A stretch of 52,231 nt of DNA, from positions 22,873 through 75,103 of the forward strand of contig NZ_KQ969065.1 in assembly GCF_001578775.1 (NCBI RefSeq), given 5' to 3'. The DNA is from Streptococcus cristatus. Lineage in GTDB: Bacteria; Bacillota; Bacilli; Lactobacillales; Streptococcaceae. Within the stretch, counting starts at the first letter, position 1. The number at the start of each line of letters is the position of its first letter. Of the stretch, positions 8,257 to 16,103 are shown piece by piece. A program made the position numbers and the translations under genes. The notes under the pieces were generated by a model. It was not told where the DNA came from, searched no databases, and was given only the letters and a program-made list of their open reading frames with translations.

Positions 8257-9741
8257 TTACAATTCCAAGTAATCTTCGACTGCTGCCTGCATTTGGTCTG
8301 CAGCGACTGTGGTTTTGTGGCGAACCGGTGCTGTTTCTAAGCCGTCCACAGCTGGTGGCAGGGCTACGCCAGAAAGTTCGTGCAGTTGCTCCAAAGCCTC
8401 GAAATCACTGAGTCCTGTTTGACCGGTCACAGCTTCAACGGCCACGACTGGGAATTTATAAGGACTAGCGGTAGACGCGATAACAGTCTTGTGCTGATCG
8501 CCGGTCTCTGCCACGTATTTTTGATAGACAGCAGACGCAACGGCTGTATGAGGATCTTCGATGTAGTCAGAGGCTTGATAAACCCGCTTGATTTCAGCTG
8601 CTGTTTCTTCTTCCGTCGCATAGTCAGCCGCAAAGAGCTCTAAAATCTCAGCGTCAAAGTCCGTCAGTTCATACTGTCCATGCTCATTCAGAGCCGCCAT
8701 CAAAGCAGCTGTTTTCTCAGCACTGTTATCAGACAGGTGGAAAATCAAACGCTCCAAGTTAGAGGAAACCAGAATATCCATGGATGGACTAGTGGTCACC
8801 TTGAAGCTCCGCTTCTTGTCATAAACCTGAGTCTTGAAGAAGTCTGTCAGAACATTGTTTTCATTCGATGCACAGATCAGCTTGCCAACCGGCAGACCGA
8901 TTTGCTTAGCATAGTAGGCCGCCAAGATATTACCAAAGTTCCCCGTCGGAACTGTGAAGTTGACCTTATCCCCTGCTGTGATTTCTCCCGTTTTCACTAA
9001 CTGAGCATAGGCATAGACATAGTAGACAATCTGTGGCACTAAACGGCCGATATTCATAGAATTAGCTGATGAAAACTGAAGTTTGTGCTCCAGAAGACGA
9101 GCTCGTAGGTCTGTGTCGTTGAACATGTGCTTGACATTGGTCTGGGCATCGTCAAAGTTGCCGTCAATGGCAACAACATGCGTATTGGTACCTGTCTGCG
9201 TCGTCATTTGCAGCTCTTGAACCTTGCTGACACCGTCTTTGGGATAAAAGACGATAATCTCAGTCCCCGTAACGTCCGCAAAGCCTGCCATAGCCGCCTT
9301 GCCTGTATCACCAGAAGTTGCTGTCAAAATGACAATTTTGTTTTCCAAACCATGCTTTTTGGCTGCGGTTGTCATCAAGTGAGGCAGGATGGACAAAGCC
9401 ATGTCCTTGAAGGCAATGGTCGCTCCGTGGAAAAGCTCTAGATTGTACTGACCATCCAGCTTGACCAAAGGAGCAATCGCAGGATCATCAAACTTGCTGT
9501 CGTAGGCATGGTTGATACAGTGGTCCAGTTCCGCTTCAGAAAAATCATCTAAAAAAGCAGACAAAACCAGCTTGGCTACTTCCTGATAGGAAACGTCTTT
9601 GAGCTTGGCAAAGTCCAAATCGACCTGTGGATAAGTAATGGGCGTAAAAAGACCGCCGTCTGCTGCCAAGCCTTGCAGAATCGCCTGGCTGGCTGTTACT
9701 TTATTCTTTTCATCGCGTGTTGATTGATAAACTAAAGTCAT
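8257..9741 (-). CDS. thrC: Threonine synthase
   Basis: 494-residue PLP-dependent enzyme converting O-phosphohomoserine to threonine in the cytoplasm. The PLP lysine lies in FHGATIAFKDMALS (about residue 112). The loop TATSGDTGKAAMAGF and the glycine-rich phosphate-binding segment VPTGNFGNILAAYY are typical. The length fits the long bacterial/yeast-type threonine synthases, and no other Thr-pathway gene is adjacent. An RBS (AAGGATGAGAGAG) precedes the ATG, with a TGATATAAT -10 at 9773-9781. Confidence 0.95.
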   Translation of the reverse strand: MTLVYQSTRDEKNKVTASQAILQGLAADGGLFTPITYPQVDLDFAKLKDVSYQEVAKLVLSAFLDDFSEAELDHCINHAYDSKFDDPAIAPLVKLDGQYNLELFHGATIAFKDMALSILPHLMTTAAKKHGLENKIVILTATSGDTGKAAMAGFADVTGTEIIVFYPKDGVSKVQELQMTTQTGTNTHVVAIDGNFDDAQTNVKHMFNDTDLRARLLEHKLQFSSANSMNIGRLVPQIVYYVYAYAQLVKTGEITAGDKVNFTVPTGNFGNILAAYYAKQIGLPVGKLICASNENNVLTDFFKTQVYDKKRSFKVTTSPSMDILVSSNLERLIFHLSDNSAEKTAALMAALNEHGQYELTDFDAEILELFAADYATEEETAAEIKRVYQASDYIEDPHTAVASAVYQKYVAETGDQHKTVIASTASPYKFPVVAVEAVTGQTGLSDFEALEQLHELSGVALPPAVDGLETAPVRHKTTVAADQMQAAVEDYLEL

Positions 9742-9772
9742 TCTCTCTCATCCTTTATCTGTAGTTCGCTTT

Positions 9773-9781
9773 ATTATATCA
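9773..9781 (-). promoter_or_regulatory. Extended -10 promoter of thrC
   Basis: The minus strand reads TGATATAAT about 30 bases upstream of the thrC start codon. No T-box-like leader is possible in this short distance. Confidence 0.5.
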
Positions 9782-9825
9782 AAATTTATCAGAAAATTCT
9801 CCATTTTCATCAAAATTAAAAAGCA

Positions 9826-9855
9826 AAAAGAGTCGAAACCCTATGATTTCAACTC
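9826..9855 (-). terminator. Terminator of the GNAT gene
   Basis: The minus strand shows GAGTTGAAA then TTTCGACTC, then TTTTTGCTTTTT. It lies just downstream of the acetyltransferase stop codon. Confidence 0.75.
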
Positions 9856-9864
9856 AATCAAATG

Positions 9865-10560
9865 TTAAAACTCAGACAAGGCTTTTATTTGCTGTCCCTT
9901 TTCATCGAAATTGTCTGGGCTCAGCCATTTCTCCAGACGAGTCTTAACGGCAGGCCAATCGCTGTCAATCATGGAGAGCCAGTCGGTATCTCGGTTGCGC
10001 CCCTTATAGACGATTGCCTGACGAAACCTACCTTCGTAGATAAAGCCAAGCCGCTCTGCTGCACGCCTTGAGGGCTGATTGAGTGCATCGCACTTCCATT
10101 CGTAGCGGCGATACTCCAGCTCTTCAAAGACATAGCGTGCCAGTAAGTACTGGGCTTCTGTAGCCAGTCTGGTGCGCTTCAGCTGCGGTGAATAGGTCAC
10201 AGCGCCTACTTCAATCACACGATTGCCTCGGTCAATTCTCATTAATGCGAAAGTTCCCAGCGCCTTGTTGCTCTCCTTATCCACAATGGCATAGTGGAAA
10301 CGATCCTGATCCGCCAGCATCCGATCTAGCAAACTATCCCACTCCTCCTGACTCTGAGCAGCATTTTGAAAGAGATAGGTCCACATGTCAGCGGGTGAAT
10401 CCGGACCATATACTTCGTATAAAGCTGCTCCATGCTTGTCTTTGGATAGCCGCTCGATAATAACATACCGGCCTTCTATTCGCTCCAGGTCGGGCAAGTC
10501 CCCCAGCTTAAAATCTGGCAGAGCCTCTCCAATAGGCTGGCCTAGTTCATTGATTCGCAT
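9865..10560 (-). CDS. GNAT acetyltransferase (RimJ/RimL type)
   Basis: 231-residue cytoplasmic N-acetyltransferase. The order of conserved pieces matches RimJ/RimL-like GNATs: substrate-loop region, IEVGAVTYSPQLKRTRLATEA (motif A region), then CDALNQPSRRAAERLGFIYEG (the N-terminal-of-motif-B segment with SRRAAERLGF). The acceptor could be a protein N-terminus or a small molecule and cannot be predicted. I use the ATG at 10560 (MRINELGQ), preceded by GTGAGG; the longer frame back to 10596 lacks an RBS. The leader from the -10 at 10675 is about 110 bases. Confidence 0.82.
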   Translation of the reverse strand: MRINELGQPIGEALPDFKLGDLPDLERIEGRYVIIERLSKDKHGAALYEVYGPDSPADMWTYLFQNAAQSQEEWDSLLDRMLADQDRFHYAIVDKESNKALGTFALMRIDRGNRVIEVGAVTYSPQLKRTRLATEAQYLLARYVFEELEYRRYEWKCDALNQPSRRAAERLGFIYEGRFRQAIVYKGRNRDTDWLSMIDSDWPAVKTRLEKWLSPDNFDEKGQQIKALSEF

Positions 10561-10674
10561 AAAAACCTCACAATATAGCTTTACTGATTTCCACAATAAG
10601 AATTGGAAGTTGTAAGTGACAGTAGCTCCTATCTCCCTTGCTTCAGATCCAAACTTGGAACATGACTTGTGTAA

Positions 10675-10683
10675 ATTATATCA
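10675..10683 (-). promoter_or_regulatory. Extended -10 promoter of the GNAT gene
   Basis: TGATATAAT is read on the minus strand. The transcript would have a leader of about 110 bases with no obvious riboswitch fold. Confidence 0.5.
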
Positions 10684-10735
10684 CTTTTTCTTTCATTCGG
10701 CGCAATCTTAAAAAGTAACTGTTTAGAACAAAATA

Positions 10736-11449
10736 TTAAAAAGCTACATTATTTTTTACTGCCGCAACGAAACGCTCGGTGATTTCCTTTGGTCGAGTAA
10801 TAGCTCCGCCTACTACAATACCGCGAACACCCAAATCATGGATTTGCTTGGCTTGATCTGGATAGTGAATCTTGCCCTCAGCAATCACATCTACCCCCGC
10901 ATCACAGAGCTTCTTGACCAGTTCAAAATCTGGTCCGTCTACCTTAGGACTGTAGGAAGTGTAGCCTGATAAGGTCGTACCGACAAAGTCAACGCCAGCT
11001 GCTACAGCCGCTACGCCTTCCTCAAAGGTACTAATGTCTGCCATCAGCAGTTGCTGCGGATATTTCTCCTTGACTTGGCGGATAAAGTCCTCAATCTTCA
11101 AACCATCATAGCGTTCCCGCTGGGTGCAGTCCAGAGCGATGACCTCGATATCAAGGGCAGCCAGCTCATCCACTTCCCGCATGGTCGCAGTGATAAAAGG
11201 CTCCTGTGGTGGATAGTCCCGTTTGATAATCCCGATAATCGGGAGCTTGGTTACTTCCTTAATCTCCTTGATGTCTCGCACGCTGTTGGCTCGAATACCA
11301 ACTGCCCCGCCCTCTTCAGCCGCCTTGACCAAGAGAGGGATGACTCCACCAGCCTCTGTATAGAGGGGCTCATGAGGCAGAGCTTGACAGGAAACGATAA
11401 TGCCATCTTTGATTTTTGCAATTAATTGATCTTTGCTAATCTGTGACAT
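10736..11449 (-). CDS. nanE: N-acetylmannosamine-6-phosphate 2-epimerase
   Basis: 237 residues, a TIM-barrel NanE that converts ManNAc-6-P to GlcNAc-6-P in sialic acid catabolism. Recognisable parts are the N-terminal [22 protein letters not shown], the catalytic-lysine strand [10 protein letters not shown], and the late IAEGKIHYP with the acid residue, followed by [15 protein letters not shown]. The rest of a nan operon is not adjacent; the next gene upstream is a CE7 esterase. The promoter has a catabolite-repression site over its -35, fitting an alternative-sugar gene. Confidence 0.95.
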   Translation of the reverse strand: MSQISKDQLIAKIKDGIIVSCQALPHEPLYTEAGGVIPLLVKAAEEGGAVGIRANSVRDIKEIKEVTKLPIIGIIKRDYPPQEPFITATMREVDELAALDIEVIALDCTQRERYDGLKIEDFIRQVKEKYPQQLLMADISTFEEGVAAVAAGVDFVGTTLSGYTSYSPKVDGPDFELVKKLCDAGVDVIAEGKIHYPDQAKQIHDLGVRGIVVGGAITRPKEITERFVAAVKNNVAF

Positions 11450-11497
11450 AAATAATCTCTCCTTTTTCTATGTTTTCTCCGTTCTTTTTATAATGTC

Positions 11498-11527
11498 ATT
11501 ATATACAAAAAATAAAGCGCTTTCAAT
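11498..11527 (-). promoter_or_regulatory. nanE promoter with cre site over the -35
   Basis: -35 TTGAAA (11521-11526), a 17-base spacer and -10 TATAAT (11498-11503). The -35 overlaps TTGAAAGCGCTTTA, close to the CcpA cre consensus, so glucose repression by CcpA blocking RNA polymerase is inferred. Confidence 0.75.
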
Positions 11528-11644
11528 AAGTTTTGAGATTTAGATTTTAGTTTCTAAAAACCGACTTCCTTTCTTAAAAGCTGAAACTACTTTCAGGATT
11601 AGAAGTGTTTCTACAAAAAAGTTGTAATAGATTTTGAATAATTT

Positions 11645-11681
11645 ACCATAAAAAGCCTGAGATTATGCTAATCTCAGGCTT
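11645..11681 (-). terminator. Strong terminator of the CE7 esterase gene
   Basis: A long stem (AAGCCTGAGATTA with TAATCTCAGGCTT) and a 3-base loop, followed by TTTTTATGG on the minus strand. Confidence 0.88.
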
Positions 11682-11707
11682 AGTTTCTTTCTTGCTACTA
11701 TCTATTT

Positions 11708-12706
11708 TTACCAATCTTTAAAAGCTTCCAGCAAAGAAGGATGGTCAATCTTTGAACCACAAAGCCAGTTGAAGACCCTATCATTGACATAGACATTCAT
11801 GGCTTCATGCTCGTACTCTGGCATGAGATGGTGCTCCTTAGTACACTCCAGCCGGTTGTAAATCGCAAACTGGGTAATCGGATAACAAACATCGTCAGCA
11901 AGTCCTGTTATCATCCGCACGCTCCCTTGAATGCGGTGAGCCATATTTTTCACATCGATATAGGACAAGGTCTGGATAATCTCATCCTCCGTTTCGTGGA
12001 AAGGATCGTGGAACTTAAAATAACGAAAAAGCTCATCATAGGCCTCGCTGGTATTGCCAATCTCCAACACCCGCCGAAAGTCTGACAAGAAAGGATAGAT
12101 AGCCACTGTCTGCTTAATGCGCGGATTGAGAGCCGCTGCCACCAAAGCCAAGGCTCCGCCCTGAGAAGCACCGTAACTGGATAAACGTTCCTCGTCCACA
12201 AAGTCCAAACTCGCCACAATCTCAACCAAGCTGTAAATATCTAGATAGATATCCTTATAAAAGAGACGCTCTGGTCCATCCACTGCCCCACGGATAATCT
12301 GACCCTTGACCGTATTGCCCCTTACAGGCGCTCCTCCATCTAAGGAATAGCCTGACTGGCCGCGTACATCCATAGATACAACACCATAGCCAGCCACTGT
12401 ATAGGCCAGCATATCGGACCAATCCCAGCCACGCCCCATATAACCGTGGAAATGAAAGATAATCGGAACTTTTTTACTCGATTTGGAAAGGACCATACGG
12501 GCATAGATTCGCCCCCGATTCGTCCCCTCAAAAACTAGCTCATAGCAGGTCACCCCAGCGATTTGAAAGTCTTTTTCAATCAACTGATAGTCTGGCAAAC
12601 CACTCAAACTGCTAATCTGACGATCCCAAAAAGCATCAAAATCCGCTGGAACTTCATCTCTGCCTCTGTAATCCTTTGCTTCTGCTAATAAATCTGGATT
12701 GCGCAT
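11708..12706 (-). CDS. CE7-family acetyl esterase (Axe/cephalosporin deacetylase type)
   Basis: 332-residue alpha/beta hydrolase. CE7 hallmarks are MDVRGQSGYS, the nucleophile elbow SSYGASQGGAL (Ser near 180), the acid in TGLADDVCYP and the histidine in YEHEAMN. The family deacetylates small acetylated sugars in the cytoplasm. Its place next to nanE suggests a role in removing O-acetyl groups from imported glycans or sialic acid; a similar esterase sits near the pneumococcal sialic acid genes (from memory). I start at the ATG at 12706 (MRNPDLL), just after a GGAGGA RBS; the upstream TTG at 12718 precedes that RBS. Confidence 0.88.
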   Translation of the reverse strand: MRNPDLLAEAKDYRGRDEVPADFDAFWDRQISSLSGLPDYQLIEKDFQIAGVTCYELVFEGTNRGRIYARMVLSKSSKKVPIIFHFHGYMGRGWDWSDMLAYTVAGYGVVSMDVRGQSGYSLDGGAPVRGNTVKGQIIRGAVDGPERLFYKDIYLDIYSLVEIVASLDFVDEERLSSYGASQGGALALVAAALNPRIKQTVAIYPFLSDFRRVLEIGNTSEAYDELFRYFKFHDPFHETEDEIIQTLSYIDVKNMAHRIQGSVRMITGLADDVCYPITQFAIYNRLECTKEHHLMPEYEHEAMNVYVNDRVFNWLCGSKIDHPSLLEAFKDW

Positions 12707-12720
12707 CTTATCCTCCAATA

Positions 12721-12754
12721 CTATTATTTTTGTAAGCTCTTACAAAAATAATAG
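12721..12754. repeat. 16-bp perfect inverted repeat upstream of the esterase
   Basis: Arms at 12721-12736 and 12739-12754 are perfectly complementary with a 2-base spacer and centre on TGTAAG/CTTACA. It sits 15 bases before the start codon, so it is either an operator or a leader hairpin. The cognate regulator is not known. Confidence 0.6.
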
Positions 12755-12827
12755 CACAGCACCTTCCCTTTTTCAATCCTTTACAATATTAAGAATTTAG
12801 TTTCTGTTTTTGCTATGATTCTTTTTC

Positions 12828-12849
12828 TTTTTGAAACTAGTTTCAAAAA
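12828..12849. promoter_or_regulatory. 22-bp perfect palindrome, operator-like
   Basis: TTTTTGAAACTAGTTTCAAAAA is fully self-complementary. It lies upstream of the esterase promoter region, next to the terminator that separates it from the ABC pseudogene. It looks like a dimeric regulator site. Confidence 0.45.
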
Positions 12850-12850
12850 T

Positions 12851-12886
12851 AGGTCGGAGAAGTTCCCTGACCTCTTTTTTGAGATT
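12851..12886. terminator. Terminator between ABC pseudogene and esterase
   Basis: AGGTC and GACCT form the outer stem with an internal GG/CC. A CTTTTTTG run follows on the plus strand and TATTTTTG on the minus strand. Confidence 0.55.
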
Positions 12887-12933
12887 ACATTATTAAAAAC
12901 AAAGAAAGCGAGGTGAACAAAGAATCACACCTT

Positions 12934-14381
12934 TCAACCTGCTCTTTGTACATTTGATAAAAATTCTTGATAGAGTTGATTTCTAAGTAGCAACTGATGA
13001 TGAGTTCCTTGATCCACAATCTGTCCAGTTTTATCCAAAACAAGAATCGAATCTGCTTTCTTGACTGTATGCAAACGATGTGCAATCGTCATGCGTGTTT
13101 TACCTGCTGTCAACTTATCAATTGCTTTACTGATTCTTTGTTCTGTCACACTGTCTAAACTGGCTGTTACTTCATCTAATAGATATATTGGATGCTCCAG
13201 CAATAAAGCCCTCGCAATATTAAAACGTTGCTTTTGCCCCTCGGACAACCCAGTACCACTATCAGAAATTTCCGGATCTAAACCTTTGTCTAAATCCCTT
13301 ATCAAAGATACCAAACCCAATTCTTCTAAGACTTCATTCATCCGTTCTTCTGAGACGATTTTATTTTTCCCATAGAGAAGATTTTCCCTGATCGTTCCAT
13401 GAAACAAGGTATTATCTTGAGGAATATAAGCAATCATCTTTCTCAATTGTTCCTCAGATAAGCCTGCTAAACTCTGATTGCCAATGAAGATATCTCCCTT
13501 ATAATCTTGATAGAATTTCATCAATAGAGCAAAAATAGTCGATTTCCCTGCACCGCTTGGTCCAACAATGGCCGTATGCTGTCCCGCTTGAATATTGACG
13601 GATAAATCGTTTAAGACATTTTCCTGATCATAGGAAAAATTAACATTCTTCATGATGATACTCGATCTAGAAAGCTCTAACCCTGTCTCTCCTCCTGCTT
13701 CTTTATCTAACTCTACCATCTCCATTAAACGATTTGAAACACTATGAAACTCTGTCCAATCCGTCATAGATTCAGAAATATCTGTGATAGGGTCAATCAA
13801 CTGTGTAAGATAAAGAACAAAAGTCATCAAGCTACTCATGGTCATATTGCCTTTTGAGACTTCCAAACCAGCCACCACCAAGAGTAAAATGATAAAGGTC
13901 ATGGTCAATCCATTTGTCAAAGTTTGTTGAATGGAGGATAGACCAATAATCTTTTTGAAGTTATGGCTTAATTGATTAAAAGAGTGAGCCATGGATTCTT
14001 CCTCACTCTTTTCACCATTGAAGGATTTCATCAAACGGATATGAGTGAAACGATGACTAATCCGACTAGAAATGTCTCCCAGTCCTTCTTGATAGCTTGT
14101 ATAGTGACTTTCTAGCCGATGATTTATCGGAATAATGACAAATAATAAAAACGGAAATAGTAAGAAAGATAGTAATGTCAAGGGCAGACTGATATTTACT
14201 AGAAAATAGAGAGAACCCATAATCACAATCCCATTTAAAATAAGATTTGGCAATACCGATGTGATAAAGTTCAAAATGACAGACATATATTTTCTCATCT
14301 ATAAAAACTGTGTGCATTAATATAAATGTCTAATATGTAAAGCGCTTATTGGTTAAACCTGTATAAATAGTTGTTTCTCAT
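12934..14381 (-). pseudogene. Truncated ABC exporter (membrane + ATPase), decayed
   Basis: The open part (12934-14298, about 454 residues) keeps a partial membrane domain and a complete ATPase: GPSGAGKST, IPQDN, TGLSEGQKQR, IYLLDEVTASLD and AHRLHTV. Full-length exporters are about 570-590 residues, so roughly the first 120, including the first helices, are missing. Just upstream, a good RBS (AAGGAAG) precedes an ATG at 14381 and a short frame MRNNYLYRFNQ that stops at 14346. This looks like the original N-terminus, followed by a deletion and frame loss. The best reading is a bacteriocin or multidrug exporter gene broken by internal deletion; translation from an internal ATG cannot be excluded. 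Confidence 0.7.
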
Positions 14382-14397
14382 TTTTTCTTCCTTAAAC

Positions 14398-14685
14398 CTA
14401 TTTTAATTTTTCAAAAAAATCAAAATCCCTAAATGTACGATTGTGTTTCAAGGTCATATCAAGTCCCCCTGTGATATTTGATACTGTAACTCTTGCAGTA
14501 GGAGAGAGATTTTTCAAAGTATACACTCTAAGAATATTTCTTTTAACTGTAATCAAGTCTAACAAATAGCCATTGACTCTTATCTCCACTTGTATTAATG
14601 GACTAGAGGACTGTCTCACAACTAGCACATCTCGCACGCCACCTGTATAAGTCTGTACATTATTGATTCGTTTGAACTCTAACAT
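14398..14685 (-). CDS. Hypothetical protein downstream of the WW peptide
   Basis: About 95 residues from the ATG at 14685 (MLEFKRINNVQ); a TTG at 14715 would add ten residues and overlap the WW-peptide ORF. The sequence is rich in alternating beta-type residues (LIQVEIRVNGYLLDLITVKR), with no signal peptide and no membrane helix. I do not recognise the family. It lies between the ComS-like peptide ORF and the broken exporter, all in one direction behind the ComR-box-like promoter, so it may be a product, immunity or accessory protein of that operon. RBS support is weak, and translation may be coupled to the peptide ORF just upstream. Confidence 0.5.
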   Translation of the reverse strand: MLEFKRINNVQTYTGGVRDVLVVRQSSSPLIQVEIRVNGYLLDLITVKRNILRVYTLKNLSPTARVTVSNITGGLDMTLKHNRTFRDFDFFEKLK

Positions 14686-14702
14686 ACCATGACTTTTTAC
14701 AG

Positions 14703-14753
14703 TTACCCCCACCAACCACCGATAGAGCCTAGTAAACTAAAAAGTTTAAACAT
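14703..14753 (-). CDS. ComS/XIP-like double-tryptophan short peptide
   Basis: A 16-residue ORF, MFKLFSLLGSIGGWWG, not reported by ordinary gene finders because of its size. It has a strong RBS (AGGAAGGA, 7 bases before ATG) and lies about 36 bases downstream of a -10 that carries a GACA-N4-TGTC palindrome. Its plan (short, hydrophobic N-terminus, C-terminal WW) matches type II ComS pheromones such as S. mutans ComS, whose mature XIP is GLDWWSL. The mature pheromone here would be near the C-terminus (for example SIGGWWG). Candidate sensors are the ComR-like proteins in this window. Function is inferred, not shown. Confidence 0.6.
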   Translation of the reverse strand: MFKLFSLLGSIGGWWG

Positions 14754-14761
14754 TTCTTTTT

Positions 14762-14880
14762 CCTTCCTGCTGTGGTGTTTACAAAAATAATTATATCAGC
14801 ATATCAAAAAATCACCAATGACAGAAATGTCCTCTTTTATATCCGTTCCAAAGCTATAATTCCAAACAAAATAAAAAAAC
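14762..14880 (-). repeat. Promoter-module repeat, copy A
   Basis: About 119 bases covering RBS region, -10, spacer, ComR-like box and an upstream A-rich tract that match 16685-16803. The similarity ends exactly where the IS remnant begins at 14881. Confidence 0.6.
14790..14831 (-). promoter_or_regulatory. ComR-box-like promoter of the WW-peptide operon
   Basis: The minus strand shows GACATTTCTGTC (14820-14831), then TTGGTG (14813-14818), a T-run, and TATAAT (14790-14795) with a 17-base spacer. A GACA-N4-TGTC core followed by a T-tract and -10 is the known layout of ComR/XIP-dependent promoters. Confidence 0.65.
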
Positions 14881-15736
14881 TTCAGACCGTAGACAAACTA
14901 CTTTTCTCGAAGTGGTTTGTCTTTTTTTGTTCATCATTTCTATCTGATTTTCCTTGTACACTAGTCATATAGCTAAGATCTTGCGATTCAGGCAAAATAA
15001 AAAGCCCCTCTAGGCAATCATTTTCACCAGTTTTTTGAGATTCAGGCAGGCAAAAGTCAGACCAACCTGATCTTCCATTTTGGCCTTACCAATCTGTCTA
15101 GTGTAGCGCATACCGTGATATTCTTTGGCGGTCCCAAAGTCTCGCTCAATAGTCTCCTTGCGCCGCTTGTACCATTCCTTCATCACAGAGGTATGACGAA
15201 TATCTTCACATCTATCTAAATAATCCTTCCAAACATGCCGGGTGATGACCCGCTGATGATTCTTAGCTCTGGTGCAGACAGTCAAAAGAGGGCAGTTTTG
15301 ACAAATAGAGGAATCGCTTTTGTATTCTCGGTAGCCGTCACGATTGGTTGTGCTGTAGCTTAATACCTGGTTTTGCGGACAGAGATAACAGTCATAGTAT
15401 TCATCATAAACAAAATCTTTAGGGCGAAACATGTGCTTATCTCCCCTTGGTCGGGTGTAAGGCAGAACTGGCGTTAGCTCCTGGTCCAGCAGGAACTTGG
15501 CAATACTGGGCGTCTTAAAACCAGAGTCCATGACAATAGTTTGGGGCTCAAAAAGTTCCAGCTTGGCAAAGAGGAGCGGAAAAAGCTGGCTGTCATGCAC
15601 ATTTCCAGCTTTTGCCGCTCTAAATCTACTTGGTTTTTATGAAACATCAGCTGCACCTCTTACCTCTATTATACTCCTAAAAACGACAAAAAGCCCTGAG
15701 AAATGTGTTTTCTCAAGACTTTGTCTACAATCTGAA
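14881..15736 (-). mobile_element. IS1182-type insertion sequence remnant
   Basis: An 856-bp element bounded by 17-bp imperfect inverted repeats: TTCAGACCGTAGACAAA at 14881 and, reversed, TTCAGATTGTAGACAAA ending at 15736 (15 of 17 match). It contains only the C-terminal part of an IS1182-type transposase. Full IS1182-type elements are about twice as long, so this copy has a large internal deletion. Each end carries a hairpin (around 14890-14922 and 15686-15718). No clear target duplication was found. Confidence 0.7.
15010..15647 (-). pseudogene. IS1182-family transposase, internally deleted
   Basis: The open C-terminal portion (15010-15600 and slightly beyond) has the DDE-type features of this family: MDSGFKTP, a cysteine cluster (CYLCPQNQ ... 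CQNCPLLTVC), and the end segment RKETIERDFGTAKEYHGMRY with the catalytic glutamate. About 300 N-terminal residues are absent. A separate frame starting at 15647 (MFHKNQVDLER, with RBS AGAGGT 8 bases before) appears to be the true beginning, joined out of frame to the C-terminal part by a deletion. It cannot make active transposase. Confidence 0.75.
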
Positions 15737-15852
15737 ACTTTTGACAATAATTGCCAAAAGTTTTATTTTATCGTAAATATCCGATAACCAAGTATATTGA
15801 AAAAGTTCTAAAGTCTTGATTGGCTCTGGAACTTTTTGACCCTATAATTTCT

Positions 15853-15891
15853 GTAGTGGATAAATATACCGAAGGAGATTTACCCACTACT
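15853..15891. terminator. Hairpin after the peptide genes
   Basis: Inverted repeat GTAGTGGATAAAT with ATTTACCCACTAC, just downstream of the third, broken peptide ORF. It could end the peptide transcript on the minus strand, although the U-tract is poor. Confidence 0.4.
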
Positions 15892-15902
15892 AATCTTAAT
15901 TT

Positions 15903-15932
15903 TTATTCAAATGGTTTATATGTCATTCCCAT
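15903..15932 (-). pseudogene. Broken third copy of the leader-peptide gene
   Basis: The ORF reads MGMTYKPFE and stops. Its RBS and first codons (AAAGGAGGAAGTTTATG...) closely match the two upstream peptide genes (MEMxDKHMNE), but a stop replaces codon 10. It shows that the family was once at least three genes in tandem. Confidence 0.55.
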
Positions 15933-15944
15933 AAACTTCCTCCT

Positions 15945-16091
15945 TTAAGTTAAAACTATGCCTGCCCAAATAGCTCCGCCAACTAAAACACCACCTGCAA
16001 CACCTCCAATAAACCACCCATCTCCATAAAGTTCGTCTGTTTTTACTTCTTCAAAAAATAGTTCATTCATATGTTTATCTTTCATTTCCAT
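15945..16091 (-). CDS. Candidate RiPP/bacteriocin precursor 2
   Basis: 48 residues. The N-terminal leader-like part is MEMKDKHMNELFFEEV followed by KTDELYG; the C-terminal half is a Gly-rich hydrophobic segment (GWFIGGVAGGVLVGG and onward) ending in VLT. The leader is nearly identical to that of precursor 1 while the core differs, the usual signature of a ribosomal peptide family with a shared export or modification leader. The RBS is AAAGGAG. There is no classical GG cleavage site at the leader/core border, and no modification enzyme is adjacent. It could be a membrane-active bacteriocin or a daptide-like peptide (C-terminal Thr). Confidence is high that it is a real gene, moderate for the class. 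Confidence 0.65.
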   Translation of the reverse strand: MEMKDKHMNELFFEEVKTDELYGDGWFIGGVAGGVLVGGAIWAGIVLT

Positions 16092-16103
16092 AAAATTACT
16101 CCT

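Noticed and set aside
10560..10680. Long leader of the GNAT gene as a riboswitch
   Set aside because: About 110 bases, but no recognisable fold or terminator/antiterminator pair.
12885..13085. 66-residue minus-strand ORF overlapping the ABC pseudogene
   Set aside because: Out-of-frame shadow of the exporter's 3' end; no RBS.
15790..15900. Possible ISL3-type end (GGCTCTGGAACTTTTTGACC and GTAGTGG)
   Set aside because: Some resemblance to ISL3-family ends, but no transposase piece and no partner end; the hairpin alone is not enough.
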